DNA from: Bacillota bacterium
GTDB lineage: Bacteria; Bacillota; Clostridia; Oscillospirales; Ruminococcaceae
Assembly: GCA_023429685.1 (NCBI GenBank)
Contig: JAEZDF010000065.1
Location: 1-7,637, forward strand
Length of the DNA stretch: 7,637 bases
Direction of reading: 5' to 3'
Under the pieces are notes generated by a model. It saw nothing but the letters and a program-made list of their open reading frames with translations, made no database searches and had not been told where the DNA came from. The first letter of the stretch is position 1. Each line of letters opens with the position of its first letter. The position numbers and the translations under genes are program-made. Positions 1 through 5,409 of this stretch are shown here, piece after piece.

Positions 1-451
1 TGGAAACGACCACCATGTCCTTGGTGTACTTTTCAAGGTTTACACCGCATACGAAGGTGGGGGTCTCCTTATCCTTTGCGGGAGCGGAGATAACAACCTT
101 CTTTGCGCCGCCCTTCAGATGAGCAGAGGCACTTTCGGTGGTGCAGAACACGCCGGTAGACTCCACGATATATGCGGCGCCGCAGGATGCCCAGTTAATG
201 TTGGCGGGGTCTCTCTCTGCAAATACGGAGATAGCCTTGCCGTTTACAATGAGTTTGCCGTTCTCGGTCTTTACATCGCCCTTAAACTGGCCATGGATGG
301 TGTCGTACTTCACCATGTAAACCATGTAGTCGAGGTCGATAAACGGGTCGTTGATGCCCACTACCTCGAAGATGTCGGGCTGTGCAACCGCAGCACGGAA
401 CACAAGACGTCCGATGCGGCCAAAACCATTGATGCCTACTTTAATTGCCAT
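1..451 (-). CDS. gap: Glyceraldehyde-3-phosphate dehydrogenase, N-terminal 150 residues (partial)
   Basis: The product is the glycolytic enzyme that oxidises and phosphorylates glyceraldehyde-3-phosphate to 1,3-bisphosphoglycerate with NAD+, in the cytosol as a homotetramer. The visible part is the NAD-binding Rossmann domain: it opens MAIKVGINGFGRIGR, with the dinucleotide motif at residues 7-12, and continues with INDPFIDLDYMVYMVKYD (33-50), NGKLIVNGK (64-72), ERDP (79-82), ESTGVF (97-102) and GGAKKVVISAP (114-124). D35 is the expected adenosine-ribose contact that favours NAD. The reading frame runs off the window at VVVS (147-150); family members continue directly with the catalytic NASCTTN, so the active-site Cys lies a few codons outside. 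The ATG at 451-449 has a GGAG ribosome site at 465-462, spacer 10. The NDPFID/ESTGVF pattern resembles eukaryotic and GapC-type enzymes more than the clostridial type I remember. The gene is divergent from the kinase-like gene. Confidence 0.96.
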   Translation of the reverse strand, partial: MAIKVGINGFGRIGRLVFRAAVAQPDIFEVVGINDPFIDLDYMVYMVKYDTIHGQFKGDVKTENGKLIVNGKAISVFAERDPANINWASCGAAYIVESTGVFCTTESASAHLKGGAKKVVISAPAKDKETPTFVCGVNLEKYTKDMVVVS

Positions 452-702
452 AGTTTTCAAGCTCCATTCTGCCGCTTTGCGCCGGCCAAGATTGTAAGGA
501 ATAAGCGTACCCCTACCCGCAAAGATCAAACTATAATAGGGGTTGACGCGCGTTAAGAACAGGGCTGCGCACAGAATAAACAAGCACGCCGCCGTATGGA
601 GTCAGCAGTAGCAGCCGAGCCGAAGCTTCGGTTTTCGCTCCCTTTCACCGTACCGAAAAACAGCACAGTTACAGGGATTTGCCGCCTATCCACCCAGCTA
701 AT

Positions 703-731
703 ATTGTATACCAAAACTGCAAAACATACAA
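703..731 (-). promoter_or_regulatory. Candidate sigma-A promoter for gap
   Basis: On the minus strand a -35-like TTGTAT (731-726) is followed by a 17-base spacer and a -10 TACAAT (708-703). The -10 matches five of six consensus bases and the -35 three of six. Transcription would start near 697 and give a leader of about 245 bases before the gap ATG at 451. A second -10-like TATTAT (540-535) closer to the gene lacks a usable -35, so I prefer this one. Confidence 0.5.
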
Positions 732-741
732 GAACTTTGAC

Positions 742-764
742 ACAAATTTAACTTAAAATTTTGT
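742..764. promoter_or_regulatory. Near-palindrome just upstream of the gap promoter, possible operator
   Basis: The 23-base segment starts ACAAATTT and ends AAATTTTGT. Seven base pairs match symmetrically (five outer, then two after one mismatch) around an unmatched centre. It lies about 10 bases upstream of the proposed gap -35 box, a common place for an activator or redox-type regulator. It resembles an AT-rich Rex-like layout but does not match the TTGTTAA-N4-TTAACAA consensus, so I do not name the regulator. Confidence 0.3.
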
Positions 765-941
765 CCTCGATTTCATGCGCTTTCGTACAGTTAGCACACT
801 TTTCGTGTGAAAACGATATATATAGCCCGCACACTCTCTAATAATGTGATTTTATACGCAGTTTTAGCTAAAAATACAAAAATATTCTCTATTAATTTCT
901 AATAGCAGTCTAGCATTATTATGCTTTGTTATGGTAATATA

Positions 942-968
942 TTGTTAATCATTCGTGCTAATTATACT
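942..968 (+). promoter_or_regulatory. Weak candidate promoter for the kinase-like gene
   Basis: TTGTTA (942-947) and TATACT (963-968) are decent -35 and -10 hexamers, but the 15-base spacer is shorter than the preferred 17. Transcription would begin near 975, only about 30 bases upstream of the ATG at 1006 and downstream of the in-frame ATG at 955, which agrees with the choice of the 1006 start. Confidence 0.3.
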
Positions 969-993
969 GACTGTAAGCCGAGAATCTTATCCG

Positions 994-999
994 AAGGAG
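994..999 (+). promoter_or_regulatory. Ribosome binding site fixing the kinase-like gene start
   Basis: AAGGAG lies six bases before the ATG at 1006. The frame is open back to an ATG at 955, but that codon has no Shine-Dalgarno sequence and would add 17 residues not resembling a domain. The site therefore decides for 1006. Confidence 0.85.
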
Positions 1000-1005
1000 C
1001 ACCGT

Positions 1006-2148
1006 ATGGACAAACAAGCGTTGCTTAACAATGCCATCGGTCTTTATGAACAGATTGATGTCCCGACCATCATACTAAACGAACAATTTGAACTGGTATG
1101 GCTCAGCAAATGCGCGGAACGATACTATCCCCAGTACAAGCTGCAAAACGGGTTTGTATCGGCGTTGTCCGACGGAAGACGCAAGGCTGCAACAGAGATG
1201 CTATCCCAAAACAAGGTGTATTCCTTCTCAATTGACCGTTTCAGCGATTCTCGCTTTAATTGTACCATGACCCCCTTGATGAGCGAGCAGGTCTTGCACT
1301 ATATTATCGTGCAGCTCTCTCAGGCGTCCGATTGTTTGACCAGTGACGACGGGGATGTCTCGGGGCTTGTGGCTGCATTCTCAAAGCGCGTGCGTGAGCC
1401 GCTTTTTTATATCTTCAGTGCGCTTGCCACCATCGGTCACCGCTTTGAAACAGCAGAGGATTACGCCTCTCTTGATTATGTCAAGGCAATACAAAAAAAC
1501 TCCTATTCCATCCTTCGCACCGTTGCCCATTTATCGGATTATCTCAAGGATGTCAACGGGTTTCCGTCCCACAATCCCAGCCCCATTCCGTTTTCCATCT
1601 ACCTCAAGGATCTGTACGCAACGGCGGAGTCGGCCACGCGTGGAACGGGGATCCCCCTTTTGTTGGACATAGAGGATACGACCGAGGGCTTCCTTGTGAT
1701 GGTTGACGAGACCCGTCTCTCCGAAGCGATTCTCAACATCCTGCTCAACTCGTTTGTTTATACCCGCGAGGGCAACCGCATCACCATATCACTCCGATAT
1801 CTGGGCAGCAATGCGGTTCTGACCATCACAGACCGGGGCTTGGGTATCTCGCCGGAGCACATCGGTAAGGTGTTCGATCCGCACTTTTCATACGATACGG
1901 GGAACGTACCGCTGTCACACATCGGTCTGGGGCTTACCCTTGCGCGAAATACGGTGCTGCGACACGGCGGCATGATTGCCATAGACAGCAAAGAACACGA
2001 GGGAACCAACGTAATTATACGCCTTCCCCTTGTGCAGCCGCAGGACGCGCCGGATCTGTTTCAATCACCGGCAACGCTCAACCTGCGAAACCGCTTTTCA
2101 CCGGTATATGTAGAGCTTTCAGAGATTTCGACCACACAAATAATATAA
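1006..2148 (+). CDS. Orphan PAS-like/HATPase histidine-kinase-like protein lacking the H-box histidine
   Basis: This 380-residue protein has no signal peptide or membrane helix and should be cytosolic. Residues about 10-105 look like a PAS-type sensor fold (VPTIILNEQFELVWLSKCAE at 19-38). A helical region at about 118-182 sits where the dimerisation/phosphoacceptor domain belongs, and reads SKRVREPL (126-133) where family members read SHELRTPL, so the accepting His is replaced by K127. The HATPase_c domain (about 195-342) is complete: N-box with N244 and N248, G1 box DRGLG (276-280), F-box FDPHF (290-294), G2 box IGLGLTLA (306-313) and G3 around G333-T334. A 40-residue tail of no recognised type follows. 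No response regulator is adjacent. It could be an ATP-binding pseudokinase that controls a partner, like DivL in Caulobacter (Tyr in place of His), or use another residue; its target is unknown. It appears monocistronic, closed by a terminator. Confidence 0.85.
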   Translation: MDKQALLNNAIGLYEQIDVPTIILNEQFELVWLSKCAERYYPQYKLQNGFVSALSDGRRKAATEMLSQNKVYSFSIDRFSDSRFNCTMTPLMSEQVLHYIIVQLSQASDCLTSDDGDVSGLVAAFSKRVREPLFYIFSALATIGHRFETAEDYASLDYVKAIQKNSYSILRTVAHLSDYLKDVNGFPSHNPSPIPFSIYLKDLYATAESATRGTGIPLLLDIEDTTEGFLVMVDETRLSEAILNILLNSFVYTREGNRITISLRYLGSNAVLTITDRGLGISPEHIGKVFDPHFSYDTGNVPLSHIGLGLTLARNTVLRHGGMIAIDSKEHEGTNVIIRLPLVQPQDAPDLFQSPATLNLRNRFSPVYVELSEISTTQII

Positions 2149-2198
2149 CAACGGGGTTTTGCACGGTGGCGAGACCCCGTTGTTATATTAGTATTTTT
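2141..2198 (+). terminator. Strong intrinsic terminator overlapping the kinase-like gene stop codon
   Basis: A perfect 17-bp inverted repeat pairs 2141-2157 with 2174-2190 around a 16-base loop; the GC-rich inner part is ACGGGGT/ACCCCGT. A short T-tract (2194-2198) follows. The TAA stop (2146-2148) lies inside the left arm, so ribosomes finishing the gene would melt the base of the hairpin. Confidence 0.8.
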
Positions 2199-2332
2199 GA
2201 TAAAATGGAGTATCAACACAATCGTCTTAGCAATACTGCGCCTGTGCCGGGTATAGATGGACACTTCGCGTCGGGTAAGTGTGGCAGGAAACCGTGATTA
2301 CTGCCAAATTTCACGTAAACTGCCTTTGTGCC
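2191..2332 (+). other. Non-coding stretch with complementary segments, possible structured RNA
   Basis: There is no credible protein gene between the upstream terminator and the pyrG promoter. Several complementary pairs occur: ACACTT (2261-2266) with AAGTGT (2277-2282); TGGCAG (2282-2287) with CTGCCA (2301-2306); and CGTGA (2293-2297) with TCACG (2311-2315). The last two interleave in H-type pseudoknot order. An imperfect direct repeat, ACTGCnnnTGTGCC, brackets the area (2235-2248 and 2319-2332). A weak promoter-like TTGTTA/TAAAAT pair (2180-2185, 2201-2206; 15-base spacer) could transcribe it. These are short matches and may be chance; I do not recognise a known RNA family. Confidence 0.3.
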
Positions 2333-2349
2333 TTGACCTTGCAGGTCAA
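2333..2349. promoter_or_regulatory. Perfect inverted repeat over the pyrG -35 box, candidate operator
   Basis: TTGACC-TTGCA-GGTCAA is a perfect 6-bp inverted repeat with a 5-base centre, and its left arm is the -35 hexamer itself. A dimeric repressor bound here would block RNA polymerase. I do not recognise the regulator; the match could also be a by-product of the TTGAC consensus. Confidence 0.4.
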
Positions 2350-2361
2350 ACAGGGTAAAAT
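2333..2361 (+). promoter_or_regulatory. Sigma-A promoter of pyrG
   Basis: TTGACC (2333-2338), a 17-base spacer and TAAAAT (2356-2361) match the housekeeping promoter consensus at five of six positions in each box. The predicted start near 2368 gives a leader of about 55 bases. That leader holds no terminator-like hairpin with a T-run, so the CTP-sensing attenuation known for pyrG in Bacillus is not visible here. Confidence 0.8.
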
Positions 2362-2410
2362 AAGCTATTAGTGATTTGAATACAAAAACGAAAAACATAG
2401 GATGATTCGT

Positions 2411-2415
2411 GGGGG
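2411..2415 (+). promoter_or_regulatory. Ribosome binding site fixing the pyrG start
   Basis: GGGGG, a G-rich Shine-Dalgarno variant, lies seven bases before the ATG at 2423. An in-frame ATG at 2402 has no properly spaced site, and family members begin at the equivalent of the 2423 codon, a few residues before YIFVTGGVVSGLGKG. Confidence 0.75.
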
Positions 2416-2422
2416 TATATGT

Positions 2423-4030
2423 ATGGCTGTCAAGTATATTTTTGTAACCGGAGGCGTTGTGTCCGGATTGGGCAAGGGCATTACGGCTGCGTCGCTTGGA
2501 CGACTACTAAAGGAGAGAGGATATCGGGTCACCATACAGAAGTTCGACCCGTATATCAACGTTGACCCGGGCACCATGAGCCCGTATCAGCACGGCGAGG
2601 TGTTCGTCACCGACGACGGCGCCGAGACCGACCTTGACCTTGGACATTATGAGCGCTTTATTGACGAAAATCTCTCGGTAAACTCCAACGTTACCGCGGG
2701 CAAGGTGTATTGGAGCGTTATCACCAAGGAGCGTCGGGGCGATTATCTGGGCGGCACTGTGCAGGTTATCCCACACATCACCAACGAGATAAAAGAACGC
2801 ATCTGCCGCGTGGGCAAATCGGGCTGCGCGGATGTGGTTATCACCGAGATCGGCGGCACGGTGGGCGATATTGAGAGCCTTCCGTTCTTAGAGGCCATTC
2901 GCCAGCTTTCCACCGAGGTGGGCAGAGAGAACGCGATGTTTATCCACGTTACGCTGGTGCCGTACATCTCTGGCTCTAACGAGCTAAAAAGTAAGCCTAC
3001 CCAGCACAGCGTAAAGGAATTTTTGTCGCTGGGCATTCAGCCTACCATCATCGTGTGCCGCAGCGAGCATCACCTGCCCGACGACATGCGAAACAAGATT
3101 GCACTGTTTTGTAACGTGCGCAGTGAGGATGTTATAGAGAACTACACAGCAGAGACGCTGTACGAGGTTCCCCTTATGCTCGAAGAGCAAGGGCTTGCTA
3201 ACGCCGTTTGCTACCACTTAAAGCTCGAAAACCACGAGCCCGACCTAGCGGCATGGACCGATATGGTCAGGCGGTTTAAGAATACAAAAAAGACGGTGGA
3301 TATCGGTGTGGTGGGCAAGTATGTCGAGCTGCCCGACGCATACCTTTCCATCGCGGAGTCGCTATACCATGCAGGCAACGCAAACGAGGCAAGCGTAAAC
3401 ATTCGCTGGATTCAGTCAGAGAACATCGACCACTCAAACGTTGCCGAAAAGCTTGCGGGATGCGACGGCATCCTGGTACCCGGTGGCTTTGGCGACCGTG
3501 GTATCGACGGCATGATTGAAGCGGTTCGCTACGCAAGAGAGAACGGACTTCCGTTTTTCGGTATCTGCCTTGGTATGCAGATGGCGGCCATCGAGTTTGC
3601 GAGAAACGTGCTGAAGCTGCCCGATACAAATTCGACCGAGTTTGATGAAGGCTGTGCAAACCCGATTATCGACATCATGCCCGAACAGCGCGAGATCACC
3701 GATAAGGGCGGCACGATGCGTTTGGGGCTGTACCCCTGCAAGCTCGCCGCGGGGGGCCGTTCACGCGAGTTGTACCAGGACGAGCTAATCTATGAGCGCC
3801 ACCGCCACCGCTATGAGTTTAACAACGCATACCGCGACGCGTTTACTCAAAATGGCATGCTGCTTGCGGGGATTTCCCCCAATGAAAAGCTGGTGGAGAT
3901 TGTCGAGCTGCCGGAGCATCCGTGGTTTGTGGGCGTTCAGTTCCACCCCGAGTTTAAATCCAGACCCAACCGCCCGCAGCCGCTGTTTCAGGACTTTGTG
4001 CGCGCGGCGGTAGCAAACAAAGAGAAATAA
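2423..4030 (+). CDS. pyrG: CTP synthase (glutamine-hydrolysing)
   Basis: The enzyme makes CTP from UTP, ATP and glutamine, the last step of pyrimidine nucleotide synthesis, in the cytosol as a homotetramer. The 535-residue length is typical. The synthetase domain (about 1-270) has the P-loop SGLGKGITAAS (14-24), the DPYINVDPGTMSP stretch (42-54), Mg2+ ligands expected at D72 and E142 (TEIGGTVGDIES, 141-152) and a UTP/CTP-site region. The class I glutamine amidotransferase domain (about 292-530) has the oxyanion loop PGGFGDRG (353-360), nucleophile C382 in GICLGMQ and the H508/E510 pair in QFHPEF. All key residues are present, so it should be active. It follows its own promoter, is not in an operon with other pyrimidine genes, and ends in a double terminator facing the sortase cluster. 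Confidence 0.98.
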   Translation: MAVKYIFVTGGVVSGLGKGITAASLGRLLKERGYRVTIQKFDPYINVDPGTMSPYQHGEVFVTDDGAETDLDLGHYERFIDENLSVNSNVTAGKVYWSVITKERRGDYLGGTVQVIPHITNEIKERICRVGKSGCADVVITEIGGTVGDIESLPFLEAIRQLSTEVGRENAMFIHVTLVPYISGSNELKSKPTQHSVKEFLSLGIQPTIIVCRSEHHLPDDMRNKIALFCNVRSEDVIENYTAETLYEVPLMLEEQGLANAVCYHLKLENHEPDLAAWTDMVRRFKNTKKTVDIGVVGKYVELPDAYLSIAESLYHAGNANEASVNIRWIQSENIDHSNVAEKLAGCDGILVPGGFGDRGIDGMIEAVRYARENGLPFFGICLGMQMAAIEFARNVLKLPDTNSTEFDEGCANPIIDIMPEQREITDKGGTMRLGLYPCKLAAGGRSRELYQDELIYERHRHRYEFNNAYRDAFTQNGMLLAGISPNEKLVEIVELPEHPWFVGVQFHPEFKSRPNRPQPLFQDFVRAAVANKEK

Positions 4031-4042
4031 GTAGTTTTAAGC

Positions 4043-4074
4043 GGGGGATGACCAAATTCGGTCATCCCTCTTTT
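4043..4074 (+). terminator. Intrinsic terminator of pyrG
   Basis: A 9-bp perfect stem GGGATGACC/GGTCATCCC (4045-4053 with 4060-4068), extendable by a G-U and a G-C pair, closes a 6-base loop and runs into a T-rich tail ending TTTT at 4074. It starts 14 bases after the pyrG stop codon. Confidence 0.9.
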
Positions 4075-4084
4075 GAGCGCATAC

Positions 4085-4121
4085 CTAAAAAAGAGGCGAC
4101 CATTTCGGTCGCCTCTTTGCT
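4085..4121. terminator. Bidirectional terminator at the convergent pyrG/sortase junction
   Basis: A perfect 12-bp stem AAAGAGGCGACC/GGTCGCCTCTTT (4090-4101 with 4107-4118) with a 5-base loop. On the minus strand it ends in a T6 run, the stronger direction, which suits the end of the sortase gene at 4236. On the plus strand it ends in TTT and would back up the pyrG terminator. Confidence 0.85.
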
Positions 4122-4127
4122 ATAGCT

Positions 4128-4219
4128 AATTAACTTCAATAATGTCCGAACAAAATCTTCATAAATGCTTGCATTTATGGCTTTTATGGAGATTTTTTCG
4201 TAGACATTATAAGTTAATT
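4128..4219. repeat. 92-bp imperfect inverted repeat (MITE-like or long hairpin)
   Basis: The outer arms pair AATTAACTT (4128-4136) with AAGTTAATT (4211-4219), then ATAATGTC (4139-4146) with GACATTAT (4203-4210), then 4147-4158 with 4190-4200 with one bulge. The centre is another inverted repeat, CATAAATGC-TT-GCATTTATG (4160-4179). It is AT-rich, carries no gene and lies beyond the bidirectional terminator, so it is not needed for termination of pyrG. No convincing target-site duplication is visible at its ends. It could be a small mobile element, a chromosomal hairpin repeat or a third, weak terminator. Confidence 0.7.
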
Positions 4220-4235
4220 TGGTATATATTTCGCG

Positions 4236-5090
4236 CTACTTTCCAAAAGTGGGTACCTTGACACTCTCGTTCTTATAGACCTCCGCAGGGGTGCCCTCGG
4301 TACCTGACAGAAGCTTGGCCATGACTACAAAACGCTGATCGGTGTTAAAGCGACCGTACTTGTAGGTACAGGTGGAAAGGGTCAGGATCTTGTCCTCTGG
4401 AGTAATGTCTACGTCAAAGTGGTGCTCACTGCGCACACTCGCCTCGGATATGATATACATAAAGCCCTCGTCGCTTGGGTCGGGCTCGATGTAGTAAAAA
4501 CCCACGTCGGTAGTAAAGACCGCAAAGATCTGCCACAGCATCTCATCCTCTTTGGTGGAGAACGAAATAAACTGGTGCTCCTTTGCAAACTCCAGGTCTT
4601 CGTACTTCAGCAGCTGAGAAAAGCGTTTGCCATCGTTGCTGCCGCCTGTTTCGATGTTATGTCCGTAGATTACGGTATTGCGAGAAAGACGGGTACGGTC
4701 GGCAAGCGTATTTCGAAAATCGGCAAATAAGATGCCGGAATAGTCATACTTGTTATCATAGTTTGTCCGCTTGTCCACATAGCTGTTGTCCGCAGGGTAG
4801 TACAAAATAGCATCGTCGACGGTGGTGCCCGGTATGGTCAGCCAGCCCTTGGAGTCCCCCGCCTTAAAGGTGCGTGATAGCTTTTCGGCAAGCTCGGCGC
4901 CTGGGGTAATCGGGTCGCCGTAAGGCGCGTCCCCGGTGCTTGGCTCAATAGGAGCAGAGGATACCGGTGTGGAGCTCTCCTCCTGAGAGGGCACAACAGG
5001 GCTTGTCTCGCTACAGGATACAAACAGTACAGCGGCTGCCAACGCCACGGCACACAAAGAAACAATCCGTTTATACAAAGGCAAATTCAT
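4236..5090 (-). CDS. srtB: Class B sortase, lipoprotein-type (first of three)
   Basis: Sortases are extracellular cysteine transpeptidases that cut a C-terminal sorting motif and join the protein to the cell wall or another acceptor. This 284-residue protein has a charged start, a hydrophobic stretch (9-25) and LFVSC (22-26), a slightly degenerate lipobox predicting lipidation at C26, then a Ser/Pro/Glu-rich linker (27-60). The sortase domain (about 75-262) shows GWLTIPGTTVDDAI (82-95), YSGILFADFRN (117-127), catalytic H144 in VIYGHN, catalytic C241 in the class B motif TLSTC and R253 in DQRFVVMAKL. The start at 5090 has GGAGGG (5104-5099), spacer 8; the frame is open to 5312 but that extension has no ribosome site and would bury the signal peptide. 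It is the most diverged of the three (GHNIETG instead of GHNW). No substrate gene is adjacent. Confidence 0.93.
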   Translation of the reverse strand: MNLPLYKRIVSLCAVALAAAVLFVSCSETSPVVPSQEESSTPVSSAPIEPSTGDAPYGDPITPGAELAEKLSRTFKAGDSKGWLTIPGTTVDDAILYYPADNSYVDKRTNYDNKYDYSGILFADFRNTLADRTRLSRNTVIYGHNIETGGSNDGKRFSQLLKYEDLEFAKEHQFISFSTKEDEMLWQIFAVFTTDVGFYYIEPDPSDEGFMYIISEASVRSEHHFDVDITPEDKILTLSTCTYKYGRFNTDQRFVVMAKLLSGTEGTPAEVYKNESVKVPTFGK

Positions 5091-5229
5091 AAAAAAGACC
5101 CTCCGACACAAAAGACTGATTGTGGGAATACTGACACAATACGATAAGATATAACAAAATAGGGTTACATGTTTACCCAACGCGGTAAATCCGTCGTTAA
5201 AAAAACTGGGCAAACAAGTAAGCTTGCTT

Positions 5230-5238
5230 ATTATACCA
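5230..5238 (-). promoter_or_regulatory. Extended -10 promoter of the first sortase
   Basis: On the minus strand TGG-TATAAT (5238-5230) is a perfect -10 with the TGn extension; the -35 region is weak (GTTATT or TTATTT at 16-17 bases). Transcription would begin near 5223, giving a leader of about 130 bases with no clear further signal. Confidence 0.65.
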
Positions 5239-5358
5239 TACCATTCGCGCAAAATAACCGATAAAATATTAACAGTTGTTTTAACAAAATTCCCATCGTA
5301 GATACAGTGCATGCAAACCCCTCATTTTGTGCATAACCAAATAGGAATATTTTAGGAC

Positions 5359-5395
5359 AAAAAGAATGGCGGCTTATGTGCAAGCCGCCATTCTT
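5359..5395 (-). terminator. Intrinsic terminator of the second sortase
   Basis: A perfect 14-bp stem AAGAATGGCGGCTT/AAGCCGCCATTCTT (5362-5375 with 5382-5395) and 6-base loop, followed on the minus strand by T5 (5363-5359). It lies 15 bases beyond the stop codon and separates this gene from the next sortase. Confidence 0.9.
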
Positions 5396-5409
5396 AAGTA
5401 AAAGGCCAT

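Larger units (their letters stand above)
452..1005. other. Divergent intergenic region between gap and the kinase-like gene
   Basis: No convincing gene lies in these 554 bases. The part from 740 to 990 is AT-rich, as expected for promoters; the part from 452 to 700 is more GC-rich and would be the gap leader if the promoter at 703-731 is right. Within that leader are a self-complementary 12-mer CCGAAGCTTCGG (620-631), which can extend into a larger bulged hairpin with 617-640, and a near-palindrome with an ACGCGCGT core (543-556). An open frame from 119 to 556 is the antisense shadow of gap and is not a gene. Confidence 0.6.

Noticed and set aside
119..556. 145-codon plus-strand open frame at the start of the window
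   Set aside because: It is antisense to gap over most of its length, has no ribosome site and resembles no protein; gap on the other strand is unmistakable.
792..810. TTAGCAC followed by CACACTTTTCGTGTG, considered as a CIRCE (HrcA) operator
   Set aside because: Only the left half resembles CIRCE; the GAGTGCTAA half-site is absent. The small 5-bp inverted repeat has no gene to terminate.
955..1005. N-terminal extension of the kinase-like protein from the ATG at 955
   Set aside because: There is no ribosome site for 955, while AAGGAG is correctly placed for the ATG at 1006.
2205..2297. 30-codon open frame beginning MEYQHNRLSN between the terminator and pyrG
   Set aside because: It has no Shine-Dalgarno sequence and its DNA is better explained by base-pairing segments; too short and unsupported to call a gene.
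3276..3659. 127-codon minus-strand open frame inside pyrG
   Set aside because: It is an antisense shadow of a fully conserved CTP synthase gene, with no ribosome site or recognisable domain.
5150..5185. GGGTTACATGTTTACCC as a possible operator upstream of the first sortase
   Set aside because: Symmetry breaks after the four outer base pairs, and the site lies downstream of the promoter without other support.
5199..5227. Attenuator-like hairpin followed by T7 in the leader of the first sortase
   Set aside because: The 6-bp stem contains a G-T wobble and its 5' arm lies at or before the predicted transcription start, so it probably cannot form in the RNA.
5091..5312. 74-residue N-terminal extension of the first sortase
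   Set aside because: It would put the lipoprotein signal peptide in mid-protein, crosses the proposed promoter, and lacks a ribosome site; GGAGGG fits the start at 5090.
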